Source: Georgenia soli
GTDB lineage: Bacteria > Actinomycetota > Actinomycetes > Actinomycetales > Actinomycetaceae
DNA length: 64,000 nt
Reading direction: 5' to 3'
NCBI RefSeq assembly: GCF_002563695.1
Contig: NZ_PDJI01000004.1
Span: forward strand, 3,782,001-3,846,000
The position numbers and the translations under genes were made by a program. Shown here one piece after another: positions 34,778 through 43,812 of the stretch. The notes under the pieces were generated by a model that had not been told where the DNA came from, did no database searches, and saw only the letters and a program-made list of their open reading frames with translations. Position 1 is the stretch's first letter. Every line of letters starts with the position of its first letter.

Positions 34778-35630
34778 GGCCGCCCACCGCCAGCAGCGGC
34801 AGGGTGAACGCGCCGGACTGGATGCCGCGCAGGTCCACCACCACGAACCGGAAGCCCGCGTCGCGGATGCCGGCGTCCAGGGCCACGCGCACGTCCTCCT
34901 GGCCCGCGCGGGCGATCTCCGCCGTCGGCAGCTCGATGCGGGCGATGTCGCCGTGGTGGCGCACGCGCCCGTCGGAGAAGCCCAGCTCGCGCAGCACCTC
35001 CTCGGCCCGCTCGACCTGACGGAGCTTCTCGGGCGTGACGTCCTCCCCGTGCGGGATGCGGGAGGCCAGGCACGGTGCGGCGGGCTTGTCGGCCACCGGC
35101 AGCGCCAGGGCCCGCGCCACCAGGCGCACCTGCGCCTTGGACAGCCCGGCGACGGAGAGCGGGCGCAGCACCCGGTGGTTCGTCGCCGCCCGGGAGCCGG
35201 GGCGGTCGGGCCGCCTGGCGTCGTCGGCGTTCTCCCCGTAGGCGACCGCCGCCAGGCCGTGCGCGGCCACGACCTCGTCGCTGATCCGCGCGAAGAGCTC
35301 GTCCTTGCAGAAGAAGCAGCGGTCGACGCCGTTGCGCACGTACTCGGGGTTCTCGCCCTCGTGGGTGGCGACCTCGACGACCCGGGCGCCGATGAAGGCG
35401 GCCGTATCGTGGGCGCGCGCCCGCTCGGAGCGCGCCAGGGAGGGGGAGACGCCGAGGAGGGCGACGACGTCGTCCGGCCCGAGCGTGCGCACCGCGAGGG
35501 CGAGGAGGAGGGCCGAGTCGACCCCGCCGGAGTAGGCCACGCCCAGCGGGGCGGCGCCGCGCAGCTCCTCCCCGACGGCGTCGGCCAGGGCCAGCGCCTC
35601 ACCGGCCAGCACGGTCGTCATCCCCGCCAC
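34770..35630 (-). CDS. larE: sulfur transferase LarE for the nickel pincer cofactor
   Basis: 286 aa. PP-loop ATPase that activates the cofactor's carboxylates by adenylation and inserts sulfur. The PP-loop is AYSGGVDSALL (residues 32-42). Cys187 in PAAPCLASRIPHGE matches the sacrificial cysteine (Cys176) of the L. plantarum enzyme, so this is probably the self-sacrificing form. An extra CxxC (RCFFCKDE) is present. The GTG at 35630 is preferred because AAGGAG lies 7 bp upstream; ATG 35621 is the alternative. It forms an operon with larB. Confidence 0.92.
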   Translation of the reverse strand: MAGMTTVLAGEALALADAVGEELRGAAPLGVAYSGGVDSALLLALAVRTLGPDDVVALLGVSPSLARSERARAHDTAAFIGARVVEVATHEGENPEYVRNGVDRCFFCKDELFARISDEVVAAHGLAAVAYGENADDARRPDRPGSRAATNHRVLRPLSVAGLSKAQVRLVARALALPVADKPAAPCLASRIPHGEDVTPEKLRQVERAEEVLRELGFSDGRVRHHGDIARIELPTAEIARAGQEDVRVALDAGIRDAGFRFVVVDLRGIQSGAFTLPLLAVGGRG

Positions 35631-35716
35631 GTCTGTTCTCCTTCTTCTCGGCTCCCGTCACTGTACGCACGGCTCCCGGGCGGACGCGCCGCCGCCCGGC
35701 CCGGCCCTGGCCGGGC

Positions 35717-37507
35717 TCAGGCCCGGCCGGTCCAGCGCCGCCGCAGCAGGTGCGCGGCGGCCTTCGGGCGGCGGTCGCGGGTGAACACGCCCTTCTTGTT
35801 GCCGTCCACGCGGACGATGCCGCGGGAGGTCTGGAAGTCGGCGAAGTTCCACACGTGCTCGCCGGCCATCGCGTCCACGCGGTCGAAGACGCGGTGGTAC
35901 ATGTCCAGGAACTCGCTCTGGTACTCCTCCGACCACATGGCACCGGTGAGGTCGTGCAGGCCGGCTACGGTGTCCGCGCCGTACTCGGTCATGATGATCG
36001 GCTTGCCGTGCGCCTCCCACTGGCGCAGCTCGGCCTCGAGGGCGTCCTCCGCGGCGGCGAGGTCGCCGGTGTCGTTGTACCAGCCGTAGTAGCGGTTGAT
36101 CATCACCACGTCGGAGTACTGCATCAACCGGTCCTGGTCGGCGGGGGAGTACATGACGTTGACGAAGCCGATCGGGCGGTGCTTCTCGAGCTCGCGGGTG
36201 AGCTCGAACAACGGCCGGAAGTACTCCTCCGACTCGGGCGTGTGCGACTCCGGCTCGTTGGAGATGGACCACATCACCACGCTCGGGCGGTTCTTGTCCC
36301 GGGCGACCAGCTCGCGGATCGCCTGGGCGTGGACCTCGCGGGTGCGCTCGGAGACGGTGTCGGGGGAGAACACCTGGTCCACCGTCATCCCGAGGACGGC
36401 GCCCACGGCGGCGTTCATCCCCACGGCAGCGGTCTCGTCGATGACGACGATCCCGTGCGCGTCGGCGTAGTCGAGGACCTCCTCCGCGTAGGGGTAGTGC
36501 GAGGTGCGGAAGGAGTTGGCGCCCACCCAGTCCAGCAGCTCGAAGTCGTGGACCATCTCGGCGTCGTCGTGGCCCTTGCCCCGGGTGAGGTGGTCCTCGT
36601 GCATGCCGAAGCCGCGGAAGTAGAAGGGGCGGCCGTTGATGAGGAACTCGGTGCCGCGGACCTCGACGGTGCGGATGCCGACCTTCTGGGTGTACGTGTC
36701 CACGAGCGCGCCGTCCGCGCCGAGGACCTCGATCACGAGGTCGTAGAGGTAGCCGTCGCCCGGCGCCCACAGGTGCGCGTCGGCGACGGTGAGCGTGCCG
36801 GACGCGCCGTCGGCCGCGGCGACCTGGGTGCCCTCGGCGTCCAGGAGGCGGACGCGCACGTCGCCCTGGCCCTCCACGGCCACGTCGAAGTCGACCGTCC
36901 CGGTGGGGTGCTCCGCCGTCGCCTCGCCCTCGATGCCCGGGACGACGGTGACGTCGGAGACGTAGGTGGTGGGCGTGGTGTAGAGCCACACGGGCCGGTG
37001 GAGCCCGGCGTAGTTGAAGAAGTCGTGCATGTACTTCTGCCGCGGACCGTGGTCGGTCTCGACGACCATGCCGGGCGGGATGGTCTCCCAGCTGAGCCGG
37101 TTGTCGACGACGGCGGTCACCCGCACCTCCTCGCCCGGGGTGACCAGGGCGGTGACGTCGGCCTCGAACGGGGTGTAGCCACCCTCGTGGCTCATGACCT
37201 CGGTCTCACCGACCCACACGGTGGCGCGGTGGGTGGCCGAGTCGAACCTCAGGACGACGCGCTCCCCGGCCCAGCCCCGGGGCACCCGCGTGGTGGTCTG
37301 GTACCAGACGTCGCCCACGTGGTCGTGCAGCTCGCGGCCCGGGACGATGTCGTTGTAGCTCGCCGGCACGGGCATGTCCCGCGCCTCGGCCAGCGGACCC
37401 GCGAACCAGCGCGCGGCGCGGCCCACCCCGTCGGCGTCCGGCCTGAACCGCCACAGCCCGGTGAGGGAACGGCGTTCACGGGTGGCGGAGTCCTGGGGCC
37501 GGAGCAT
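35717..37507 (-). CDS. uidA: beta-glucuronidase (GH2)
   Basis: 596 aa, the length of E. coli UidA (603). Releases D-glucuronate from beta-glucuronides. It begins MLRPQDSATRERRSLTGLW, close to the E. coli start. The acid/base Glu418 is in MWSISNEPES and the nucleophile Glu508 in IIMTEYGAD. The glucuronate-recognising NKKG motif is present near the end (VDGNKKGVFTRDRRPKAAAH). No signal peptide, so it acts in the cytoplasm on imported glucuronides. It lies 128 bp after uidB and is probably co-transcribed. Confidence 0.95.
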   Translation of the reverse strand: MLRPQDSATRERRSLTGLWRFRPDADGVGRAARWFAGPLAEARDMPVPASYNDIVPGRELHDHVGDVWYQTTTRVPRGWAGERVVLRFDSATHRATVWVGETEVMSHEGGYTPFEADVTALVTPGEEVRVTAVVDNRLSWETIPPGMVVETDHGPRQKYMHDFFNYAGLHRPVWLYTTPTTYVSDVTVVPGIEGEATAEHPTGTVDFDVAVEGQGDVRVRLLDAEGTQVAAADGASGTLTVADAHLWAPGDGYLYDLVIEVLGADGALVDTYTQKVGIRTVEVRGTEFLINGRPFYFRGFGMHEDHLTRGKGHDDAEMVHDFELLDWVGANSFRTSHYPYAEEVLDYADAHGIVVIDETAAVGMNAAVGAVLGMTVDQVFSPDTVSERTREVHAQAIRELVARDKNRPSVVMWSISNEPESHTPESEEYFRPLFELTRELEKHRPIGFVNVMYSPADQDRLMQYSDVVMINRYYGWYNDTGDLAAAEDALEAELRQWEAHGKPIIMTEYGADTVAGLHDLTGAMWSEEYQSEFLDMYHRVFDRVDAMAGEHVWNFADFQTSRGIVRVDGNKKGVFTRDRRPKAAAHLLRRRWTGRA

Positions 37508-37635
37508 GGGGCGGGTCCTTTCGGTCGGCGGTCCGTGGGGACGGACGCTGGTCGGTTCGGGAGTCGGGCGGGGACGGGGGCGGGAAGTCGGGTGCGCGAA
37601 CGCCCCGTCCGGCGGACCGGACGGGGCGGACGGCG

Positions 37636-39117
37636 TCAGCGGCCGGTGCCGGGGCCGTCGTCGAGGCCCGGGAGGGCCGTGCCGGCGGCCGGGGCGGCTC
37701 CGGCGGAGCCGGACAGTTCCGCGTGCCGCTGGGCGCGCCTCGCCTGGATCTGCTGCATGATCTCGGCGAACCGGGCCTCGGTGAGCGGGTACCGGGACAT
37801 GATGAGCAGGGCGATGAGGAAGCACGCGGCGGGCAGGATCGCCACGGCGTTGGTCATCCCGTCGAGGACGGACTGCGGCTGGACGTCCAGGGCGCCGTTG
37901 TACCCGATGAAGGCGAGCGCGTAGGACGCGACGGCCGCGCCGACCGCCTGACCCACCTTGCGGGTGAAGGAGAAGGCGGCGTAGGTGGCGCCCTCGGTGC
38001 GGATGCCGGTCTGGAGCTCGCCGTACTCGACGGTGTCGGCCTCCAGGGCCCAGGTCATGGTGTTGAGCAGGGCCATGCCGAAGCCGATGAGGAACAGGGC
38101 GAACAGGCTCAGCAGGAGGTTCGAGCTCAGGCCGAAGAGGATGCCGCCGGTGATGGCGACGCCGCAGGCACCCATGAAGCCGGTCTTCTTGCCGAGGCGG
38201 CGGGTGACGCCGGGGCCGAGCGGGCCGACGTAGAGGACAGCGCCGGTGGTGATGATCGTGACGACGGAGGCGAGCCAGTTGCCGGCGCCGGCGTACTGGG
38301 CCAGGGCGTGGTTGGCGATGTAGATGCCCATGGCCGAGACGATGTTCTGGCCGGTGAGGTAGAAGAACGACGAGCTGCACAGGCGGATCAGCGGCTTGTT
38401 CTGCCGGACGGTGCGCAGGGTGTCGCGCAGCGAGACCTTCTCGACCTCGCGGTAGACGGTCTCCTTCGAGGTCAGGAAGGTCGTCATGAACAGCGCGGTG
38501 CCGATGAGCAGGAAGACGAACGAGGTGATGAGGAACGTGCTGGCCAGGTTCTCCGCGGCCTTGATCTGCGGCGCGAGCACGAGGGAGAGCAGCAGGATGG
38601 TGGCGCCGGAGCCGACCATGCGGGCCGAGGCCAGGCGGGACCGGTCGACCGGGTTCTGGCTCATCGCGCCGGCCAGGGAGCCGAACGGGATGTTGACCAG
38701 GGAGTACAGCAGCCCCATGAGGGCGTAGGACGAGACGGCCCAGACGAGCTTCATGTTGTAGCTGTCGACGGGGATCCAGAAGCAGAGCAGGTTCGCGGCC
38801 AGCAGCGGCACGGAGTACCAGAGGAGGAACGGCCGGAACTTGCCCCACCGGGTCATCGTCCGGTCGACCACCCGGCCGGCGAAGATGTCGGCGAAGGCGT
38901 CCCAGATCTTGACGAAGAGGAAGATGTTGCCGGCGTGCACGGGGGAGATGCCCACCACGTCGGTGTAGAAGATGAGCAGGAACAGGCCGGTCATCTGGAA
39001 CGCGATGTTGCACCCCGCGTCGCCGGCGCCGTAGCCCGCGATGGTCTTGAACGACAGGTGCGGCCTCGCGGCGGCATCGGTGCTCGCCGTTCGGGCGGTC
39101 ATCGCCGTGCTGGACAT
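37636..39117 (-). CDS. uidB: glucuronide carrier, GPH family
   Basis: 493 aa, about 12 transmembrane segments. Glycoside-pentoside-hexuronide cation symporter. Conserved blocks shared with E. coli UidB include DAFADIFAGRVVDRTMTRWG, KFRPFLLW, LVNIPFGSLA, WALEADTVEYGE and FSFTRKVGQAVG. The ATG at 39117 has GGGAG at good spacing and gives the expected N-terminus (MSSTAM then LSFKTIAGYGAGDAG). It is divergent from the LacI regulator; operator half-sites fill the space between them. Confidence 0.92.
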   Translation of the reverse strand: MSSTAMTARTASTDAAARPHLSFKTIAGYGAGDAGCNIAFQMTGLFLLIFYTDVVGISPVHAGNIFLFVKIWDAFADIFAGRVVDRTMTRWGKFRPFLLWYSVPLLAANLLCFWIPVDSYNMKLVWAVSSYALMGLLYSLVNIPFGSLAGAMSQNPVDRSRLASARMVGSGATILLLSLVLAPQIKAAENLASTFLITSFVFLLIGTALFMTTFLTSKETVYREVEKVSLRDTLRTVRQNKPLIRLCSSSFFYLTGQNIVSAMGIYIANHALAQYAGAGNWLASVVTIITTGAVLYVGPLGPGVTRRLGKKTGFMGACGVAITGGILFGLSSNLLLSLFALFLIGFGMALLNTMTWALEADTVEYGELQTGIRTEGATYAAFSFTRKVGQAVGAAVASYALAFIGYNGALDVQPQSVLDGMTNAVAILPAACFLIALLIMSRYPLTEARFAEIMQQIQARRAQRHAELSGSAGAAPAAGTALPGLDDGPGTGR

Positions 39118-39241
39118 GTGAGCTCCCTGAATGGGTCTGTGCGCGTGGCACCTGGTCACTCTCCCGCACGGGCCCGGGGGGCTGCACGAGGAGCTGTTGA
39201 TGCATTCATTCACGCACCGTGCTGGGCACCGCGCTAAGTAG

Positions 39242-39286
39242 TTGCCACGGGTTGCCGCACGCGTGCCACAAGTTGCCGTGGTTGCC
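39242..39286. promoter_or_regulatory. cluster of TTGCC half-sites upstream of uidB
   Basis: TTGCC occurs at 39242, 39252, 39273 and 39282, i.e. direct repeats 9-10 bp apart, one helical turn. The same half-site builds the palindromic operators at 39340, 40556 and 43617. It lies about 125-170 bp upstream of the uidB start, so may be a second binding region or overlap the uidB promoter. Confidence 0.55.
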
Positions 39287-39339
39287 ACCTCCGGCGGCAA
39301 GGTGGCCCGGTCGCGCGCTATCCCTGCGGTCCGGCGGGC

Positions 39340-39363
39340 GGCAACTCTTTGCCATGAGTTGCT
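39340..39363. promoter_or_regulatory. predicted LacI-type operator, uidB/lacI divergent region
   Basis: GGCAA-CTCT-TTGCC (39340-39353) followed 5 bp later by TTGCT: a palindrome plus a third half-site one turn away. The 14-bp palindrome is identical to that at 43627-43640 before the TRAP genes. It lies 54 bp before the regulator start, suggesting autoregulation. Confidence 0.75.
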
Positions 39364-39406
39364 CCGCTTCCGTACCGTGGCCCCACCGGACCCGGAAAGG
39401 ACGTCG

Positions 39407-40522
39407 GTGGACACCAACGAGACGGACCCGCAGCACGGCATCCCGGCTGCGACCGACGGCGCGGCGGACGACGCCACGGACCTCGCGGACCTGTCGGACC
39501 CCGCGGACCTTCCCGCACCCGCCCGACGGCGCAGCTCACCCACGATCTACGACGTCGCGCAGGCCGCCGGCGTGGCGCCGTCGACCGTGTCGCGGGCGTT
39601 CTCCCGGCCAGGACGCGTGAACGCCGAGACGGCGGAACGCATCCGCAGGGTCGCCGCCGAGCTGGGCTACCGCACCAACCCGATGGCGCGGGCCCTCGCG
39701 ACCACCCACACGAGCCTGCTCGCCCTCGTGGTGCCCGACATCACCAACCCCGTCTACTTCGAGATCATCAACGGCGTGCAGGACGAGGCCGCGGAGGCCG
39801 GCTACACGGTCCTGCTGGTGGACTCGCGGGAGTCCGACAAGCGCGAGCGGGAGGCCCTGGAGCGGGCGCTGCCCATCGTGGACGGCATCGTGCTGGGCAC
39901 CTCGAGGATGTCCGACGCCGCCATCCGGATGATCGCGAAGCAGAAGCCCATGGTCGCGCTCAATCGCGCCGTGCGGGAGATCCCGTCCGTCGTGCCCGAC
40001 AACGCCCGCGGGGTGCGCCGGGCCCTGGAGCACCTCGGTGAGCTCGAGCACGACGTCGTCACCTACCTGGCGGGACCGGAGGCCTCCTGGGCCGACGGCA
40101 TGCGCTGGCGCGGCCTGCGGGAGGCGTCCCTCGAGCTGTCCGTCCACGTCCGCCGCATCGGGCCGCTCTCACCGACCGTCGCCGGCGGGGTCGCGGCCGC
40201 CAAGGCCTGGATGGACGCGCCGACGACGGGCGTGATCGCCTACAACGACCTCGTGGCCATCGGCTTCATCCGCACGGTCCAGCAGCGCGGCAAGAAGGTC
40301 CCGGACGACGTCTCGGTCATCGGCTACGACAACATCTTCGCCGCGGACCTGGTCTCGCCGGCGCTGACCACGGTGGCCACGCCCCGCCGCGCGCTGGGGG
40401 CGGCGGCGGTGCGCAACCTCGTCGCCCAGATCAAGGGGGCGCACCCCCGCGGCGGGCCGCCCGTCGTCGTGCCCGTCAAGCTCGTCGAGCGCGAGAGCAC
40501 CACGCGGAACGGGCGCGGCTGA
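39407..40522 (+). CDS. LacI family regulator of glucuronate use
   Basis: 371 aa, GTG start after GGAAAGG. An unusually long acidic leader (about 45 residues, rich in Asp/Ala) precedes the LacI helix-turn-helix SPTIYDVAQAAGVAPSTVSRAF. The hinge helix is NPMARALATTHTS, followed by a periplasmic-binding-protein-like effector domain (LVVPDITNPVYFEII, VIGYDNIFAADLVSPALTTV). Position between uidB-uidA and uxaC-uxuB-dctPQM, and shared operators at all three control regions, point to a local uronate-responsive repressor. The effector (glucuronate or a later intermediate) is unknown. Confidence 0.88.
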   Translation: MDTNETDPQHGIPAATDGAADDATDLADLSDPADLPAPARRRSSPTIYDVAQAAGVAPSTVSRAFSRPGRVNAETAERIRRVAAELGYRTNPMARALATTHTSLLALVVPDITNPVYFEIINGVQDEAAEAGYTVLLVDSRESDKREREALERALPIVDGIVLGTSRMSDAAIRMIAKQKPMVALNRAVREIPSVVPDNARGVRRALEHLGELEHDVVTYLAGPEASWADGMRWRGLREASLELSVHVRRIGPLSPTVAGGVAAAKAWMDAPTTGVIAYNDLVAIGFIRTVQQRGKKVPDDVSVIGYDNIFAADLVSPALTTVATPRRALGAAAVRNLVAQIKGAHPRGGPPVVVPVKLVERESTTRNGRG

Positions 40523-40555
40523 GGCGTCCCGCGGGATGGCGGACCGCAGGGGTCC

Positions 40556-40579
40556 GGCAACAGGCGGCAACACGTTGGC
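40556..40579. promoter_or_regulatory. predicted LacI-type operator before uxaC
   Basis: GGCAA (40556) then, 10 bp on, GGCAA-CACG-TTGGC (40566-40579). It has the same half-site spacing as the other two operators; the last half-site differs at one base. A small hairpin CGGACC-GCAGG-GGTCCG (40540-40556) touches its left end. It lies 31 bp before the uxaC start. Confidence 0.68.
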
Positions 40580-40610
40580 TCCGGCGGTGCGCCGACACCA
40601 CCATGAGCGC

Positions 40611-42035
40611 ATGACCTCAACAGACGATGACGTCCTGCACGTCCATCCCGACCGACTCCTCCCCGCGGACCCCGCCCTGCGTCCCATCGCCAGGGAGCTC
40701 TACGACGCGGTCAAGGACCTGCCGATCATCTCCCCGCACGGCCACGTCCCGCCCCAGTGGCTGGCGGACGACGTGCCGTTCGCGGACCCGACGTCGCTGC
40801 TGATCACCCCGGACCACTACGTCAACCGGCTCCTGCACGCCAACGGCGCGTCGCTCGCGGACCTGGGCGTGGGCCAGAAGGACTTCACGCCCGAGCAGTC
40901 CCGGCGCGCCTTCCGGATCCTGTGCGAGAACTGGAAGATCTTCCGCGGCACCCCGATGAAGTTCTGGTTCGAGTCCGAGCTCGCCGACGTCTTCGGCATC
41001 GAGCTGGTGCCCTCGGCCGCCACCGCGGACCGGATCTACGACCAGATCGCCGAGGCCATCGCCACGCCGGAGTTCCGCCCCCGCGCGCTGTACTGGACGT
41101 TCGGCATCGAGTTCATCGCCACCACCGACGACCCGGCCGACGACCTGCGGCACCACCAGAAGCTGGCGCAGGACCCGACGTGGGAGGGCAAGGTCGCCCC
41201 GACGTTCCGTCCCGACAAGTACCTCGAGCCGGCCACTCCCGCCTGGAACGGCCTGATCGACACCCTCGGCGAGGTCTCCGGCGTCGACACCGGCACCTAC
41301 GCCGGCTGGGTGGCGGCGATGGAGAACCGCCGCGCCTTCTTCAAGGAGAACGGCGCCGTCTCCTCCGACCACTCCCACAAGGACGCCGGGGCCGAGAAGC
41401 TCGACGACGCCGAGGCGGAGCGGCTCTACGCCCGGGCCCGCGCCGGCGAGATCACCCCGGAGGAGGGCGACGCCCTGCGCCGAGACTTCGTCTTCCAGCA
41501 GGCGCGCATGGCGTCCGAGGACGGGCTGGTCATGACGCTGCACCCGGCCGTGGTGCGCAACCACCACACGCCCACCTTCGGCACCTACGGCGCCGACGTC
41601 GGCGGCGACATCCCGATGTCCGTGGAGTTCGCGCGCGCGCTGCAGCCGATGCTCTCCGCCTTCGGGACGGCCCCGAACTTCCAGCTCGTGCTGTTCACCA
41701 TCGACGAGACCGTCTACTCCCGGGAGCTCGCCCCGCTCGCCGGCTTCTACCCGTCGGTGTACGTCGGCGCCCCGTGGTGGTTCATCGACGAGGCCGAGGC
41801 CATCAAGCGCTACCGCCGGGCGATCACCGGGTCCGCGGGCTTCACCCGGACCTCCGGCTTCATCGACGACACCCGCGCCTTCCTGTCCATCCCGGCGCGT
41901 CACGACATGAACCGCCGCCTCGACTCCGGCTTCCTCGCCGAGCTCGTCGCGGACCACCGCCTGACCATGGACGAGGCGCTGGACACCGCCCACGACCTGG
42001 TCGTCACCCAGCCCCGGAAGGCGTTCAAGCTGTGA
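40611..42035 (+). CDS. uxaC: glucuronate isomerase
   Basis: 474 aa, normal length. Converts D-glucuronate to D-fructuronate (and galacturonate to tagaturonate). Amidohydrolase-related fold with metal-binding HGHV in ISPHGHVPPQW near the N-terminus, and family blocks LCENWKIFRGTP, MTLHPAVVRNHHTPTFGTYG and WWFIDEAEAIKRYRR. The ATG at 40611 lies just after the operator. uxuB overlaps its stop by 4 bp. Confidence 0.94.
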   Translation: MTSTDDDVLHVHPDRLLPADPALRPIARELYDAVKDLPIISPHGHVPPQWLADDVPFADPTSLLITPDHYVNRLLHANGASLADLGVGQKDFTPEQSRRAFRILCENWKIFRGTPMKFWFESELADVFGIELVPSAATADRIYDQIAEAIATPEFRPRALYWTFGIEFIATTDDPADDLRHHQKLAQDPTWEGKVAPTFRPDKYLEPATPAWNGLIDTLGEVSGVDTGTYAGWVAAMENRRAFFKENGAVSSDHSHKDAGAEKLDDAEAERLYARARAGEITPEEGDALRRDFVFQQARMASEDGLVMTLHPAVVRNHHTPTFGTYGADVGGDIPMSVEFARALQPMLSAFGTAPNFQLVLFTIDETVYSRELAPLAGFYPSVYVGAPWWFIDEAEAIKRYRRAITGSAGFTRTSGFIDDTRAFLSIPARHDMNRRLDSGFLAELVADHRLTMDEALDTAHDLVVTQPRKAFKL

Positions 42036-43435
42036 GCACCACGACCGTCCCCCGCCTGACGCGCGAGAACCACGGACGCCCGGCCGCACCGGTGCGCATG
42101 GTGCACCTGGGCGTCGGCAACTTCACGCGGGCGCACCAGGCCTGGTACACCGAGCACGCCCCGGACGCGGGGGAGTGGGGGATCGCGGCGTTCACCGGAC
42201 GCCGGCCCGACACCGCTGAGGCGCTCGCGCCCCAGGACGGGCTCTACACCCTCATCACCCGCCACGCCGACGGCGACACCTTCGAGGTCATCAGCTCCCT
42301 CTCGGCGGTGCACCCGGCCTCGGACACGGCGGCCTTCCTGTGCTACCTGCGCGACGAGCAGACGGCCGTGATCACCTCGACGGTGACGGAGGCCGGCTAC
42401 ATGCGCGGTCCCGACGGGCACCTCGCCGCCGACGACCCCGCGGTCGTCGCCGACGTCGAGGCGCTGCAGGCGGACCCCGAGGCGGCCACGCGGACGACGC
42501 CGGGCAAGCTCGTCGGCGGGTTCCTCGCCCGGCGGGCGGCAGGAGCCGGCGCGATCACCGTCCTGCCGTGCGACAACCTGCCCGACAACGGCCCGGCCTT
42601 CCGCACCGTCGTCACCGAGCTCGCCGAGCGGGTCGATCCCACGCTGGTGGAGTGGATGCAGGAGAACGTCGCCTGGGCCACGTCCATGGTCGACCGCATC
42701 ACCCCGGCCACGACCGACGCGGAACGTGCTGCGGTCGCCGACTCGGAGGGGTACGACGACGTCTCGCCCGTCCCCACCGAGCCCTTCAGCGAGTGGGTCA
42801 TCGCCGGTGACTTCCCCGCCGGGCGGCCCGCGTGGGAGGAGGCCGGCGCCGCCGTCGTCGAGGACGTCCACCCCTTCGAGCAGCGCAAGCTCTGGATGCT
42901 GAACGGCTCCCACTCGCTCATGGCCTACGCCGCCACGATCCTCGGGCACGAGACCGTGGCCGACGCGATCGCGGACCCGACGGTGCGCGGCTGGGTCGAG
43001 GAGTGGTGGGACGTCGCCGGAGAGCACCTCGAGCTCGGCGCGGAGGAGGTCCGGGGCTACCGGGCAGCCCTGCTGGACCGCTACAACAACCCCCGCGTGC
43101 GGCACCTGCTGGCGCAGATCGCCGCCGACGGCTCGCAGAAGATCCCCGTGCGCATCCTGCCCGCGCTGCGGCTCGAGCGTGCTGCCGGCCGGCTGCCCGA
43201 CGGTCCGGTCCGCGCCCTGGCCGCCTGGGTCCTGCACCTGCAGGGCCACGGCGCGCCGGTGAAGGACGCCCGCGAGGCGGACGTCGTCGCCGCCGCGCAG
43301 GGTTCGGTCGCCGAGGCGACCACGGCGCTGCTGGAGCTCCTGGCCCCGGACATGCTTCCGGACGAGGACCTCGTGGGCGCCGTCGTCGACCGCGCCGAGG
43401 AGATCGTCGTGCTGGAGGGCTCCGCGAAGGCCTGA
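42032..43435 (+). CDS. uxuB: fructuronate reductase (mannitol dehydrogenase family)
   Basis: 467 aa, GTG start overlapping the uxaC stop. Reduces D-fructuronate to D-mannonate with NADH. The cofactor-binding N-terminus is MVHLGVGNFTRAHQAWY, the next family block is SSTVTEAGYM-like (ITSTVTEAGYM), and the catalytic polyol-dehydrogenase motif is KLWMLNGSHSLMAYAA with the active Lys. Other family members reduce mannitol or tagaturonate; the pairing with uxaC and uidA supports fructuronate. No mannonate dehydratase (uxuA) or KDG kinase gene is in this window. Confidence 0.9.
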   Translation: MSTTTVPRLTRENHGRPAAPVRMVHLGVGNFTRAHQAWYTEHAPDAGEWGIAAFTGRRPDTAEALAPQDGLYTLITRHADGDTFEVISSLSAVHPASDTAAFLCYLRDEQTAVITSTVTEAGYMRGPDGHLAADDPAVVADVEALQADPEAATRTTPGKLVGGFLARRAAGAGAITVLPCDNLPDNGPAFRTVVTELAERVDPTLVEWMQENVAWATSMVDRITPATTDAERAAVADSEGYDDVSPVPTEPFSEWVIAGDFPAGRPAWEEAGAAVVEDVHPFEQRKLWMLNGSHSLMAYAATILGHETVADAIADPTVRGWVEEWWDVAGEHLELGAEEVRGYRAALLDRYNNPRVRHLLAQIAADGSQKIPVRILPALRLERAAGRLPDGPVRALAAWVLHLQGHGAPVKDAREADVVAAAQGSVAEATTALLELLAPDMLPDEDLVGAVVDRAEEIVVLEGSAKA

Positions 43436-43444
43436 GAAGCCAGT

Positions 43445-43484
43445 CCGAGGAGCACCGTGAGCATCCGCTCACGGTGCTCCTCGG
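43445..43484 (+). terminator. strong hairpin terminator after uxuB
   Basis: Perfect 18-bp stem (43445-43462 with 43467-43484) and a 4-base loop, ten bases after the uxuB stop. No T-tract follows, which is common in high-G+C actinobacteria. Confidence 0.85.
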
Positions 43485-43616
43485 CGTGCCCGCGAGCGTG
43501 GCGACGTGTCGCGGCCGCGAAGGCGTCGCCCACAGATTTCGGCGTGATGATGCGCATCCGGGAGTCCGGACGCGAAGCGACGGTGACACCCTCGTGACCC
43601 GTGCGTGACGTCGCGA

Positions 43617-43640
43617 GGCAAGGAGTGGCAACTCTTTGCC
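43617..43640. promoter_or_regulatory. predicted LacI-type operator before the TRAP genes
   Basis: GGCAA (43617-43621) then, 10 bp on, GGCAA-CTCT-TTGCC (43627-43640). It is the mirror image of the layout at 39340, with an identical palindrome. It lies in the 377-bp gap between uxuB and dctP, otherwise empty apart from the terminator at 43445, and about 170 bp before dctP. The promoter itself is not obvious. Confidence 0.75.
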
Positions 43641-43812
43641 GGTCGGATCCCGGGTGTGACTGAATCAACCCGTCAGACCCCACCGTGTCCACGGCGGCCC
43701 CCAAGATCTCGGGCGAACCCGACAGCGCAGTTGCGTCCGTCAGCCCGACGCGGTGAGCGATCACCGCACGCACGACCGACCGCTCGTCGACGAGCAGAAT
43801 GGAACAAACACG

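Noticed and set aside
35717..39205. Single protein fusing uidB and uidA
   Set aside because: The frame stays open upstream of uidA, but over uidB it is out of register with the real carrier protein. A good uidA start is at 37507.
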